From Nonomuraea cypriaca (lineage in GTDB: Bacteria > Actinomycetota > Actinomycetes > Streptosporangiales > Streptosporangiaceae), in the NCBI RefSeq assembly GCF_015645445.1, contig NZ_JADOGI010000089.1:1-40380 (forward strand): 40,380 nt of DNA. Direction: 5' to 3'. A program made the translations under genes and the position numbers. Positions 8,817 to 17,172 of this stretch are shown here, one piece after another. The stretch's first letter is position 1; each line of letters opens with the position of its first letter. A model generated the notes under the pieces. It did no database searches, was not told the DNA's origin, and saw only the letters and a program-made list of their open reading frames with translations.

Positions 8817-10559
8817 ATGCCCCCGACCACGAACAAGAGGTTCCGCCGACGGACACTCCGCCAGATTCTCGGCGGCGTTCGCCGGCGGGTTCGTCGTGCG
8901 GCGGGCAGGACGCGCAGCGTGTGGCGGCGCTCGCTGCACATCCAGGTGGTCACCAGCACACTGGTGATCTCGGTGGTCGTCGTGGTCGTGCTGGGGGCGT
9001 TCCTGTCCACCCAGATCAACCAGTCCGTCATCAAGAGCAGGACGCAGTCCTCGGTCAGCGAGGCGTTCGCCGACCGCCTGCAGATCGCCGACGCGCTCGC
9101 CCCCGAGTCCGACGAGGTCAAGGCCGCGGAGGGCGGCAAGGTCTCCGCCAACCCGCTGGACGACGTCATGGACGCCGTCACCGGGGCTGGTGAGGACGGC
9201 TCGGAAAAGCGCTATGACGTGCTCATACTCAACTCGGCCAGCCCCGGCAGGTCGCGGGCGTCCGGCAGCGTCGTGCCCCAGAACGTGCCCGCCGACCTCC
9301 GGCTGGACCTGCAGCGCCTCGTGCTGAAGTTCGAGTACGAGAAGCCGGTCCACGCGATCGAGCGGATCAAGTTCCCCGACCAGAGCCAGGAAGCGCTCAC
9401 GTACGTGGTCGGCGGTGTCGTACACGAGCCGTCCAGCGGCGAGAACTACGAGGTCTACCACTTCTTCCCGCTCGACGACGAAGAGGAGCTGCTGTCCAAC
9501 GTCCGGCTCGCCATCGTCGTGGTGGGCCTCGGGCTCGTCCTGTTGCTCGCCGCCATCGCCTACCTGGTCGCCCGGCAGGTCGTCACCCCCGTACGGCTCG
9601 CCCGCCAGGCCGCGGAACGCCTGGCGTCCGGCAAGCTCGACGAACGCCTGAAGGTGCGCGGCGAGGACGACCTGGCCCGCCTCGGCAACTCGTTCAACGA
9701 GATGGCCGCCAACCTGGCGCTGAAGATCCACCAGCTGGAGGAGCTGTCGCAGGTCCAGCGCCAGTTCGTCTCCGACGTCTCCCATGAGCTGCGCACGCCG
9801 CTGACGACCGTGCGCATGGCCGCCGACCTGCTCTACGACGCCCGCGAGGACTTCGACCCGATGGCCGCCCGCTCGGCCGAGCTGATGCAGGCCCAGCTGG
9901 AGCGGTTCGAGTCGATGCTGGCCGACCTGCTGGAGATCAGCCGTTACGACGCCGGCGCCGCCACGCTCGACCTCGACTCCGTGGACGTGCGCGACGTGGT
10001 GCTGCGGGCCATCGCGGACTCCGAGGCGCTGGCCGAGCGGCACACGACCCGGTTCGAGCTCAGGCTGCCCAACGAGCCGTGCATGGCCGAGATCGACAAC
10101 CGCAGGGTCGAGCGGATCCTGCGCAACCTGCTGTTCAACGCCATCGAGCACGGTGAGGGCCGTGACGTCGTGGTCACCGTGGGCGCCGACAGGGACGCCG
10201 TGGCCATCGCGGTACGCGACCACGGGATCGGGCTGAAGTCCGGCGAGGACACCATGGTGTTCGACCGGTTCTGGCGGGCCGACCCCTCGCGGGCGCGCAC
10301 CATCGGCGGCACCGGTCTCGGCCTCGCGATCTCGCGCGAGGACGCCACGCTGCACGGCGGCTGGCTGCAGGCGTGGGGGCAGCAGGGCGAGGGCTCGCAG
10401 TTCAGGCTGACGCTCCCGAGGTCGGCCGGGGTCGACCTGAAGGGCTCGCCGCTGTCGCTGGTGCCGCCCGAGATCGAGATGCGGCGTACGTGGCGCGGCG
10501 CCATGACGCCCGTGCTGCTGCCCGCGTCGGCGGACGGGGGCGCGCATGAGGAGGTCTAG
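8817..10559 (+). CDS. mtrB: Sensor histidine kinase MtrB
   Basis: Membrane histidine kinase, 580 residues. A basic N-terminal tail leads to TM1 (about 42-65), an extracytoplasmic sensor (about 66-225), TM2 (about 228-252), HAMP (about 253-305), a HisKA domain with the phospho-His323 in FVSDVSHELRTPL, and a HATPase domain with N box NLLFNAIEHG, DHGIG and GGTGLGLAI. Signals to MtrA. The start has no SD site: the 18-bp gap after mtrA consists mostly of CTGCCC repeats, so translation may be coupled to mtrA. The end overlaps lpqB by 14 bp. Confidence 0.97.
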   Translation: MPPTTNKRFRRRTLRQILGGVRRRVRRAAGRTRSVWRRSLHIQVVTSTLVISVVVVVVLGAFLSTQINQSVIKSRTQSSVSEAFADRLQIADALAPESDEVKAAEGGKVSANPLDDVMDAVTGAGEDGSEKRYDVLILNSASPGRSRASGSVVPQNVPADLRLDLQRLVLKFEYEKPVHAIERIKFPDQSQEALTYVVGGVVHEPSSGENYEVYHFFPLDDEEELLSNVRLAIVVVGLGLVLLLAAIAYLVARQVVTPVRLARQAAERLASGKLDERLKVRGEDDLARLGNSFNEMAANLALKIHQLEELSQVQRQFVSDVSHELRTPLTTVRMAADLLYDAREDFDPMAARSAELMQAQLERFESMLADLLEISRYDAGAATLDLDSVDVRDVVLRAIADSEALAERHTTRFELRLPNEPCMAEIDNRRVERILRNLLFNAIEHGEGRDVVVTVGADRDAVAIAVRDHGIGLKSGEDTMVFDRFWRADPSRARTIGGTGLGLAISREDATLHGGWLQAWGQQGEGSQFRLTLPRSAGVDLKGSPLSLVPPEIEMRRTWRGAMTPVLLPASADGGAHEEV

Positions 10560-12282
10560 GCGGCTCGGCGTGGTGGTCGTGATCGCGACCGTCGTCGCCT
10601 GGGGCGGCTCCGGCTGCACGGTGATACCCGTGCAAGGTCCGAGCACCGTCACCGACGCCGGCAGCGGCGACCCGCTGGACAAGCCGTTCCAGCGCATGAT
10701 CGCCATCGAGCCCCAGAAGACCTGGGGGCCGGAGCAGACCATCAGGGGCATGCAGGCCGCGATGGCCGCCTACGCCGACGATCCGACGATCCTGCCCCGA
10801 TACCTGACGCCCGAGGCCCGGGCCAAGTGGAGCGCCTCGGGGCCGGTGACGGTGATCGAGGACGGGTTCGGCGTGGCGTACCCGACCGAGCCGGACGCCG
10901 ACGAGACGACCGAGCAGATCGAGATCAAGACGCGCCAGGTGGCCCGCATCGACGAGGACGACGCCTACATCCCCTCCACCGGCCCCTGGGAGCGGTCCTT
11001 CGAGCTGACGAAGGCCCAGGGGGGCGGCTACCGGGTCAGCTACCTGCCCGAGGGGCTCGGGCTCGTGCTGACCAGGGCCGACGTGGCACGCGCGTACCGT
11101 GCGACCAACCTCTACTACCTCAACCGCACGCAGGACAGGCTCGTCGCCGACCGGGTGCGCCTGCGGATCCGCCCGACGGAGAGCTTCGCGCGGACCATCC
11201 TGGAGCGCCTGCTCCAGGAGCCGAGCTCGGCGCTGAAGGGCGCGGTGCTCACCAGCTTCGCCGCCGGCACGAAGGTCGAGTCCGTCAGGTCGGGCGAGGA
11301 ACGCGTGGTGATCAACCTGTCCGGCCCACTCGGCCCGCTGGACCCCGGCGGCAAGGACGCCCTCATGGCCCAGATCAGGTGGAGCCTCAACGAGAACGGC
11401 ATCGCCAAGGGCCGCGGCATCGAGGTCCAGGTCGACGGCGAGCTGTACCGCAGCGACCGGCCCAACTCCCACCAGCGCTGGCTCGACGACAGCGGCGACA
11501 GCGCCTACTACGTCAACAGGGGCGCGCTGCACTACATGCGCGACGACGGCCCGGGCGGCGCCGTCCCCGGCGCGGCCGGGAAGCAGCGCGCGGACCACTC
11601 CCACTTCGCCCTGGCCAAGCAGAGCGCCGCGATGGTCGCGGCCAAGACCTCGACCGGCATCTCGGTGGCCAGTCTGTCCCAGGACGGGCAGTGGCAGGAG
11701 GTCATTCAGGGGGCCGAGTTGACGCCGCCATCCTGGCATCGGGATGGCTCCCTATGGACGTACGACATCCAGAACGGGGTTGCTTTGCGGTATGACCCTG
11801 TTGGTGGGCGGGGGGCTGAGAGGATTTCCGCGCCCTATCTCAAGGGGCTGGATGTCACTCGGCTCAGGATCGCCAGGGACGGTGTGCGGGTGGTGGTGAC
11901 CACCGGGAAGAACACCGTGCAGATCGGGGCGCTCACCGGGGCGGCGGCCGGGGTCATGCTGGGCAACTTCCAGCCCCTGACCACCACCGAGGGGGGAAAC
12001 GAGATCGAGGACGTCGCCTGGGGGGATGACGAGCATCTGTTCGTGCTGGCCAAGAGCAAGGCCGGGCAGATTCTGAACGAGATCAACGTGGGGGACGGGG
12101 AGACCGTCGAGGTGCCGCTGAAGGATCGGCTGGAGTCCGTGGCCGCGCTGAACGACCGGGTTCTCGCAGAGGCGGACATGGACGGCGGGAAACCCAAGAT
12201 CCTTGAGCTGAACCAGGATCGGCAGACGTGGAGCCCCAAGATCGATTCGGAGGCCAACACGCCGCTGTTCCCCCTGGGGTGA
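10546..12282 (+). CDS. lpqB: Lipoprotein LpqB with GerMN domain
   Basis: A 578-residue lipoprotein that works with MtrAB. The signal peptide (1-23) ends at a lipobox-like GGSGC with Cys24 as the lipidation site. A GerMN domain (about 200-310) and a C-terminal beta-propeller-like region (about 345-570) follow. In mycobacteria LpqB interacts with the extracellular part of MtrB and tunes the signal. The ATG at 10546 lies inside mtrB, in the three-gene mtrA-mtrB-lpqB order. From about position 11740 the codon choice changes: more T-ending and G-rich codons (GTT, TTG, TAT, GGG) than in the first half. Confidence 0.95.
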   Translation: MRRSRRLGVVVVIATVVAWGGSGCTVIPVQGPSTVTDAGSGDPLDKPFQRMIAIEPQKTWGPEQTIRGMQAAMAAYADDPTILPRYLTPEARAKWSASGPVTVIEDGFGVAYPTEPDADETTEQIEIKTRQVARIDEDDAYIPSTGPWERSFELTKAQGGGYRVSYLPEGLGLVLTRADVARAYRATNLYYLNRTQDRLVADRVRLRIRPTESFARTILERLLQEPSSALKGAVLTSFAAGTKVESVRSGEERVVINLSGPLGPLDPGGKDALMAQIRWSLNENGIAKGRGIEVQVDGELYRSDRPNSHQRWLDDSGDSAYYVNRGALHYMRDDGPGGAVPGAAGKQRADHSHFALAKQSAAMVAAKTSTGISVASLSQDGQWQEVIQGAELTPPSWHRDGSLWTYDIQNGVALRYDPVGGRGAERISAPYLKGLDVTRLRIARDGVRVVVTTGKNTVQIGALTGAAAGVMLGNFQPLTTTEGGNEIEDVAWGDDEHLFVLAKSKAGQILNEINVGDGETVEVPLKDRLESVAALNDRVLAEADMDGGKPKILELNQDRQTWSPKIDSEANTPLFPLG

Positions 12283-13016
12283 TCTCGCGGTTCGGGGGCG
12301 GGCTGGAATTGTCAGTGGTCACCGGCATCGTGGGGCGGGTGCTGAGTGCCGTACTCGATCTTGTCATTCCGCCTGCCTGCGCCGGTTGCGGGGCCAAGGG
12401 GGCGCGCTGTTGCGCGGGCTGCCTCGCCGCGCTGGCCGGTGCGCCGGCCAGGCGCCTGCCAAGGCCGTTGCCCGCGGGGCTGCCCGACTGCTGGTCGGCG
12501 GGGTCCTACGACGGGGCGGCCCGGCGGGCGATCGTGGCTTACAAGGAGCGGGGCGCGGTGGGGCTGGCGGTGGTGCTGGCCGAGGTCGTGGCCTTCACCG
12601 CGATCACGGCGATCGCGCACACGGAGGTGTTGCGCGGCGGGTTCGCCGTGGTGCCTGTGCCCAGCGGCCGGCGGGCCAGGCGGGCCAGGGGGCACGATCC
12701 GGTCGGGCGGCTGGCCTGGCTCGTGGCGCGGCGGTTGCGGGCGGCCGGCCTGCCCGCGGTGCCGTGGGCAGGGCTGAGCCAGGCCAGGCGGGTGGCCGAC
12801 CAGGCGGGCCTGAGCTCCGCTGAGAGGGGCGGCAACCTCGCCGGGTCCCTCTGTGTCCGCGGCGCCGCGAAAGGGCCTCCAGCGCGCTCTGCGCTGCTCG
12901 TGGACGACATCGTCACCACCGGCGCCACCCTCGCGGAAGCCGCCAGGGCGCTGCGGTCGGCCGGGGTCGCGACGCCCCTCGCGGTGACGGTCGCCGCGAC
13001 ACGCCGAAGATCTTGA
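12279..13016 (+). CDS. ComF family phosphoribosyltransferase-like protein
   Basis: A ComF/GntX-type protein of about 245 residues. A Cys-rich zinc-ribbon-like motif (CAGCGAKGARCCAGC) sits near the N-terminus. The phosphoribosyltransferase fold follows, with VVPVPSGRRARRARGHDP, QARRVADQAGLSSAERGGN and the PRPP-binding loop LLVDDIVTTGATLAEAAR near residue 207. In naturally competent bacteria ComF supports DNA uptake; in actinobacteria its role is unclear. The start chosen, GTG at 12279, overlaps the lpqB stop (GTGA). A GTG at 12315, much closer to the domain, is the alternative; the open frame back to 12228 lies inside lpqB and is unlikely. Confidence 0.88.
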   Translation: MISRFGGGLELSVVTGIVGRVLSAVLDLVIPPACAGCGAKGARCCAGCLAALAGAPARRLPRPLPAGLPDCWSAGSYDGAARRAIVAYKERGAVGLAVVLAEVVAFTAITAIAHTEVLRGGFAVVPVPSGRRARRARGHDPVGRLAWLVARRLRAAGLPAVPWAGLSQARRVADQAGLSSAERGGNLAGSLCVRGAAKGPPARSALLVDDIVTTGATLAEAARALRSAGVATPLAVTVAATRRRS

Positions 13017-13643
13017 AAAGCATTACGGTCACAGTCGGTAAAGAAAGATCCAAATCGGAACCCTGGCCCGGAGGTAACATGTCACTTCCTCCCAGGCGGC
13101 TGTGGGACTGCTCAGTAGGCGGGACTCCCGTACGCATAAGGGTTGTCGATCGGTTGTATAGGGCATTTGCCCCCACCTCCGGACCCATGGGAAGTCACGG
13201 AAAGTGATCCTTTGGCCGAGTCCCCGGCTGACATTCGCCCTGGATGCGGATAGCGTTCTGACATGGCACCCGTTCGGGTCCGTGGTTGCGCAGGGTCGGG
13301 GTTCCCGGCTCTGCTAGCCGATGCCAGCCGCAGGCAAAACGGTCCACGTAAGGCGACTTTTTGTCGACCGATCACGGTGCGGCTTAGGGATAAGTCCTGC
13401 CTTCCCGAGGGTCCAGATGTCCCTCGTCAGAAGAGAAGGGCAGTAGTGGCGACAGAGCTGCGAAATCCTCAGCAGGCGGATGTGGGGTCGAAGACCAGGT
13501 CGGCCGGATGGGTGCCAACCGCGTTCCCGGTGACCGCGAGCCGGAAGAGGGTAACGGTGACAGAAAGGCAGGCAGAAGACCCCGCCCGGCAGGCTCGTCG
13601 TCGGGCGCTCTTGCTCAGTCGTTAGACGAAGGGGGGCTGTTGC
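13017..13643. other. Long spacer between comF-like gene and hpf
   Basis: A 627-bp stretch with no recognised protein. It holds scattered lower-GC patches, a weak promoter-like pair facing hpf (TTGTCG 13361-13366, 18 bp, TAGGGA 13385-13390), a small dyad GAGGG...CCCTC at about 13408-13426, and a possible 59-residue ORF (13446-13625). HPF expression is stress- and growth-phase-controlled in actinobacteria, so a long regulated leader is plausible. I recognised no known riboswitch here. Confidence 0.4.
13446..13625 (+). CDS. Possible 59-residue ORF upstream of hpf
   Basis: A GTG at 13446 is preceded by AGAAGGG with a 5-nt spacer, a good ribosome-binding site, and the frame ends at 13625, 18 bp before the hpf ATG. 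The peptide starts VATELRNPQQADVG and is rich in Arg, Ala, Val and Thr, with a basic C-terminus. No domain is recognised and the third-position GC is weaker than in neighbouring genes. It may be a short coupled leader ORF for hpf or simply an open frame. Confidence 0.3.
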   Translation: MATELRNPQQADVGSKTRSAGWVPTAFPVTASRKRVTVTERQAEDPARQARRRALLLSR

Positions 13644-14312
13644 ATGGACATCATCGTCAAGGGCCGGCACACCGGAGTGAGTGATCGGTTCCGCGACCTC
13701 GTGACGACCAAGCTGGCCAGGATCGAACGTCTGGACAACAAACTCATCCGAGTCGATGTGGAGGTGTCGAAAGAGCGCAATCTGCGCGTCGCCGATCAGC
13801 GGGAGCGGGTCGAGCTCACCATTCACTCGCGAGGGCCGGCGATCCGCGCCGAGGCCTCGGCCGACGATCGATTCGCAGCTCTCGACCTGGCTCTCGACAA
13901 GCTGGAAGGCCGCCTCAGGCGCATGGCCGACCGGCGCAAGGTCCACCACGGCAACCACTGCCCGCCCTCGGTGTCGGAGATCACCTCGGCGCTCCCCTCG
14001 GCCGGCTCACTCCCGCCGCTGACGGAGGAACCCACCGTCTCCAAGCAGGCCGAATCGGACGAGGACGAGCTCGTCCGGAGCGACGAACGTTACGACGACA
14101 TCGTCCCGATCGAGATGGACGGCGATGGGCCGCTCATCGTACGCGAGAAGTACCATCGAGCAGAACCGATGACCATCGACCAGGCCCTCCTCGAGATGGA
14201 GCTGGTCGGGCACGACTTCTACCTGTTCCGCGACAAGGAGAGCGGCCAGCCGTGCGTCGTCTACAACAGACGCGGGTACAACTACGGCGTGTTGCGACTC
14301 GTTGAGCCCTGA
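13644..14312 (+). CDS. hpf: Ribosome hibernation-promoting factor, long form
   Basis: Long-form HPF (RafH/HPF class), 222 residues. The N-terminal domain (about 1-105) binds the 30S decoding region: MDIIVKGRHTGVSDRFRDLV, then basic residues around KLEGRLRRMADRRK. A linker rich in Ser, Glu and Asp follows (about 110-160). The C-terminal domain (about 165-222) contains MTIDQALLEMELVGHDFYLF and YNRRGYNYGVLRL and mediates 100S ribosome dimer formation. It acts in stationary phase, hypoxia or stress. The ATG at 13644 has a strong AAGGGGGG site. Confidence 0.95.
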   Translation: MDIIVKGRHTGVSDRFRDLVTTKLARIERLDNKLIRVDVEVSKERNLRVADQRERVELTIHSRGPAIRAEASADDRFAALDLALDKLEGRLRRMADRRKVHHGNHCPPSVSEITSALPSAGSLPPLTEEPTVSKQAESDEDELVRSDERYDDIVPIEMDGDGPLIVREKYHRAEPMTIDQALLEMELVGHDFYLFRDKESGQPCVVYNRRGYNYGVLRLVEP

Positions 14313-14407
14313 TCATGGGCTAAAAGATCTTCTCGACCACCCGAGAACCGTGGCGTACATGCCATCATGGCGGTTCGACGGCTCTGGCCCCCCGACGAGG
14401 AGGAGAC

Positions 14408-14488
14408 GTGAGCGAGCTCAGTCAGGTTCAGTTGAGCGAGCGAAGCGAGGGTAAGACAGTCGCGAGGCGGAGCAGGGAGGCCTCGTGA
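14408..14488 (+). other. SERSER-like repeat element forming a 26-codon ORF ahead of the response regulator
   Basis: GTG at 14408, preceded by GAGGAGGAGAC, opens a 26-codon frame that ends in TGA at 14486-14488, overlapping the next gene's GTG (GTGA). The sequence contains GAGCGAGCGAAGCGAGGG, the type of short repeat scattered through many actinobacterial intergenic regions that encodes Ser-Glu-Arg runs. The element can act as a spacer carrying ribosomes into the regulator or be a neutral repeat. The peptide begins MSELSQVQLSERSEG. Confidence 0.45.
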
Positions 14489-15183
14489 CGGAGTCTGACG
14501 AGGTCCGCCCGTCAGAGAGCGAGCCGATTCGCGTGCTGATCGTTGACGATCACGAGCTGATCAGGCGGAGCCTGGCGCTGGCGCTGGCCGCCGAGCCTGA
14601 CATCGAGGTGGTCGGTGAGGCGAGCGACGGGCAGGAGGCGGTCGAACTGGCCGACCGCCTCATGCCCGATGTCGCCCTCATGGACGTACGCATGCCGCGG
14701 CAGGACGGGATCGAGGCGACGAAGGGCATCAAGGCCTCCGTGCCGAGCACCCGCATCATCATGCTGACGGTGAGCGACGAGGAAGAGGACCTCTTCGAGG
14801 CCATCAAGGCGGGAGCCACCGGCTACCTGCTCAAGGACGTCCAGATCAACGACGTTCCCGCCGCGGTGCGGGGCGTGCACGAGGGACAGTCGTTGATCAA
14901 CCCGGCGATGGCGGCGAAGCTGATCAGCGAGTTCGCCAACATGAGCCGCAAGGAGTCCGAGCGCCCGCCCCAGCTCCCGGTGCCCCGGCTGACGGACCGC
15001 GAGATGGAGGTCCTGCGCCTGGTGGCCAAGGGCATGAACAACCGCGAGATCGCCAAGCAGTTGTTCATCTCGGAGAACACCGTGAAGAACCACGTGCGCA
15101 ACATCCTCGACAAACTGCAACTCCATTCGCGGATGGAGGCCGTGGTCTACGCGGTCCGCGAACGCATGCTGGAAATCACCTAG
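14485..15183 (+). CDS. NarL/LuxR-family response regulator (orphan)
   Basis: A 232-residue response regulator. The receiver (about 15-135) has D21-D22, phospho-acceptor Asp67 in VALMDVRMP and a conserved Lys in GYLLKDV. A LuxR-type helix-turn-helix (about 165-230) contains LTDREMEVLRLVAKGMNNRE and ISENTVKNHVRNIL. The GTG start has a GGGAGG site seven bases upstream. No histidine kinase gene is adjacent, so it is an orphan regulator here. The position next to hpf, upstream of secA, looks like the conserved actinomycete order, suggesting a link to stress or dormancy control, which is inference. Confidence 0.9.
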   Translation: MTESDEVRPSESEPIRVLIVDDHELIRRSLALALAAEPDIEVVGEASDGQEAVELADRLMPDVALMDVRMPRQDGIEATKGIKASVPSTRIIMLTVSDEEEDLFEAIKAGATGYLLKDVQINDVPAAVRGVHEGQSLINPAMAAKLISEFANMSRKESERPPQLPVPRLTDREMEVLRLVAKGMNNREIAKQLFISENTVKNHVRNILDKLQLHSRMEAVVYAVRERMLEIT

Positions 15184-15216
15184 TAGCGCGCGCCCGGAGT
15201 CATCCAGCGGCGCTAC
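15183..15216. terminator. Dyad between convergent regulator and Uma2 genes
   Basis: GTAGCGC (15183-15189) is repeated inverted as GCGCTAC (15210-15216). The stop codons of both convergent genes touch or lie in the arms. No T tract follows, so this is only a candidate bidirectional terminator. Confidence 0.35.
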
Positions 15217-15821
15217 GGGCGAAGCCGATTCCAGTCGAGACGGACCCGGATCGGCCCTTCAGCCAGCGTTCCAGAGCCGGGTTCGAGGAGGGAGACGAGC
15301 CGGTAGCCGCCGATCCCGTGGTCCAGCGCGAGGATCTCGATGCTGGAAACGCCCTGATCGTCCAACCTGACGATCCAGTACCACGGGATGCCGGCAGCGG
15401 CGTATTCGGCGCGTTTGTCGACTGTATCGACTCTGCCCGTGCCAGAGACGACCTCGACGACGAGTAGCACCATGTGCGCCGGGAGAGGTTTCTCTTCTTC
15501 GGGCGCACATCGGAACAGGGCCGCATCGGGCCGTCGGATCTGCGCACGTGGCAGCTTCCAGAGCACCACGTCGAAGTCCATGTTGGCTTCGAGGCATTCT
15601 TCATGTTGGGCGCTGTGCCGTTGGGCAGCACGCTCAAGCATGTTGGTCAGACGTCGAGCTACCGTCTGGTGCAACCTTGAAGGCGATTCGCAGCGAATTG
15701 CTTGGCCGTCGACAACTTCGACCTGGCGGCAGAACTCCTCTGGAAGCCGCTTCCAGATGTCCACCGTGATGGGCTCCGGCTGGATTCCCGCCTTGTGTAC
15801 CCAGTCGAAGATCTCCGACAT
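15213..15821 (-). CDS. Uma2 family (DUF820) putative restriction-fold endonuclease
   Basis: A 202-residue protein of the Uma2/DUF820 family, which has a PD-(D/E)XK nuclease fold. Likely active-site residues are Asp99 (RRPDAALF), Glu123 (VVEVVSG) and Lys136 (VDKRAEYAAAGIPWYWIV). Cellular role is unknown for the family; it is expanded in cyanobacteria and actinomycetes. Codon use is less GC-biased than in hpf or secA, and the gene sits as a single unit between the response regulator and the AlkX-like gene, consistent with an inserted accessory gene. ATG start at 15821. Confidence 0.85.
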   Translation of the reverse strand: MSEIFDWVHKAGIQPEPITVDIWKRLPEEFCRQVEVVDGQAIRCESPSRLHQTVARRLTNMLERAAQRHSAQHEECLEANMDFDVVLWKLPRAQIRRPDAALFRCAPEEEKPLPAHMVLLVVEVVSGTGRVDTVDKRAEYAAAGIPWYWIVRLDDQGVSSIEILALDHGIGGYRLVSLLEPGSGTLAEGPIRVRLDWNRLRP

Positions 15822-15848
15822 GATGCCCTTCCGATCTCGAGATCGTGC

Positions 15849-17048
15849 TTACTTCACCGTACTGGTCATGCTCAGGATCGGCACGAGTTCGGGTGGGTCG
15901 GCGTGGTCGACGCGTACGGCGTCGCAGCCCACCCACTCGGCGGCCGACCACAGGGCATCCAGTAAGGCGCCGGCCCACTTGGCGGGCGAGAGGCCGGGCT
16001 CCAGGCTGAGTCGCCGGATCACCAGCGTGCTGCCCTCGCGGGCCGGGTCGACGCGGCCGATCAGGCGGCCGCCGGCCAGCACCGGCATCGTGAAGTAGCC
16101 GTGCACGCGCTTGTGCTTGGGGACGTAGAGCTCCAGCGTGTAGTGGAAGCCGAAGACACGCTCGGTGCGGCCGCGGTGCCAGATGAGGGAGTCGAACGGC
16201 GAGACCAGCGTCGTGCGGTGCCGGCCGCGCGGCTCCGATGCCAGGGCCTCGGGGTCGGCCCAGGCGTTGGCCTGGCCCTTCTTGCCCGGCCAACCGGAGA
16301 CGGCCACGGGCACCAGCCCCGCGGCGCCGCTGAGCAGGACCTCGTCGAGCATCGCCGCGTAGCGGCCCTTGAGGCGCAGGAAGTCGATCAGGTCGGTCCT
16401 GTTGGCCACGCCCAGCGAACGGCCCGCGACGGCGGCCAGGCGCAGGACGCACTCCTCGTCGGAGAGGTCGTCGGCCAGGAGGCCGGCGGGGACGACGCGC
16501 TCGGCCAGGTCGTAGACGCGGCGCCAGCCGGTCCTGCGGGTGCAGACCAGCTCACCGATGTCGAGCAGCCACTCCAGGCCGATCTTGGACTCCGACCAGT
16601 CCCACCACGGGCCGCCGTTCTTCGCGCCGCCCACGTCGGAGGTCATCAGCGGGCCGGACTCGCGCACCCGCGCCAGGAGCTTGTCCACGTTGTCCGGCAT
16701 CTGGTGCCAGCGGTATCGCCGCTCGCGGTAGGCCCTGCGCCTGAACGAGTAAAGAGGCCAGTGCTCGATGGGCAGGATGCAGGCGGCGTGGCACCAGTAT
16801 TCGAAGCTCTGGGCGGGATTGTGCCAGTAGGCGCGCTCGATCGTGCTCCTGGCGACCGCGCCCAGCCTGGCGTACGCGACCAGCTCGTGGGAACGGGCGA
16901 GGACCGAGATCGTGTCGAGTTGCACGGCGCCCAGCCTGCGCAGCATGGCGTGCACCCCGCCCCTGCGCACGTCGGCGCCCATCAGGCCCTGCGAACGCAG
17001 GATCAACCGGCGCGCCTCGTCGGCGGTCAGATCGGTCACAGCGGTCAT
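15849..17048 (-). CDS. AlkX/YcaQ-like winged-helix DNA glycosylase homologue
   Basis: A 399-residue protein of the HTH_42 (YcaQ/AlkZ) superfamily. The N-terminal region carries LRSQGLMGAD and Gln43-Leu44-Asp45 in GAVQLDTISVLARSHE, the position of the family's catalytic QxQ or QxD motif; the QxD form is that of AlkX/YcaQ, which acts on interstrand crosslinks, rather than AlkZ. Further family segments are FEYWCHAACILPIEHWPLY, RRRAYRERRYRW and the C-terminal SPFDSLIWHRGRTERVFGFH. Activity is inferred from homology. It lies 27 bp upstream of the Uma2 gene in the same direction, so the two may share a transcript. ATG start at 17048. Confidence 0.85.
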   Translation of the reverse strand: MTAVTDLTADEARRLILRSQGLMGADVRRGGVHAMLRRLGAVQLDTISVLARSHELVAYARLGAVARSTIERAYWHNPAQSFEYWCHAACILPIEHWPLYSFRRRAYRERRYRWHQMPDNVDKLLARVRESGPLMTSDVGGAKNGGPWWDWSESKIGLEWLLDIGELVCTRRTGWRRVYDLAERVVPAGLLADDLSDEECVLRLAAVAGRSLGVANRTDLIDFLRLKGRYAAMLDEVLLSGAAGLVPVAVSGWPGKKGQANAWADPEALASEPRGRHRTTLVSPFDSLIWHRGRTERVFGFHYTLELYVPKHKRVHGYFTMPVLAGGRLIGRVDPAREGSTLVIRRLSLEPGLSPAKWAGALLDALWSAAEWVGCDAVRVDHADPPELVPILSMTSTVK

Positions 17049-17172
17049 GTCCGCGACTCCGTACGGCGATGCATGCGAGCAATCTAGCGACGGGCACCGA
17101 CAAAACCGCCTGGGGTCGTGGGACCCGAATGATGAGCGGGGTCTGAGGTCGCGTGGGACCCAGGATTGTCAG

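Noticed and set aside
13058..13160. SigR- or SigB-type promoter upstream of hpf
   Set aside because: GGAAC, GTAAC and TATAGG elements occur, but I found no pair with the spacing required by the known consensus.
13013..13375. Short frames on both strands in the comF-hpf gap (plus 13013-13207, minus 13112-13375)
   Set aside because: No ribosome-binding site with good spacing and no recognisable protein pattern; only the 13446-13625 frame had a convincing SD site.
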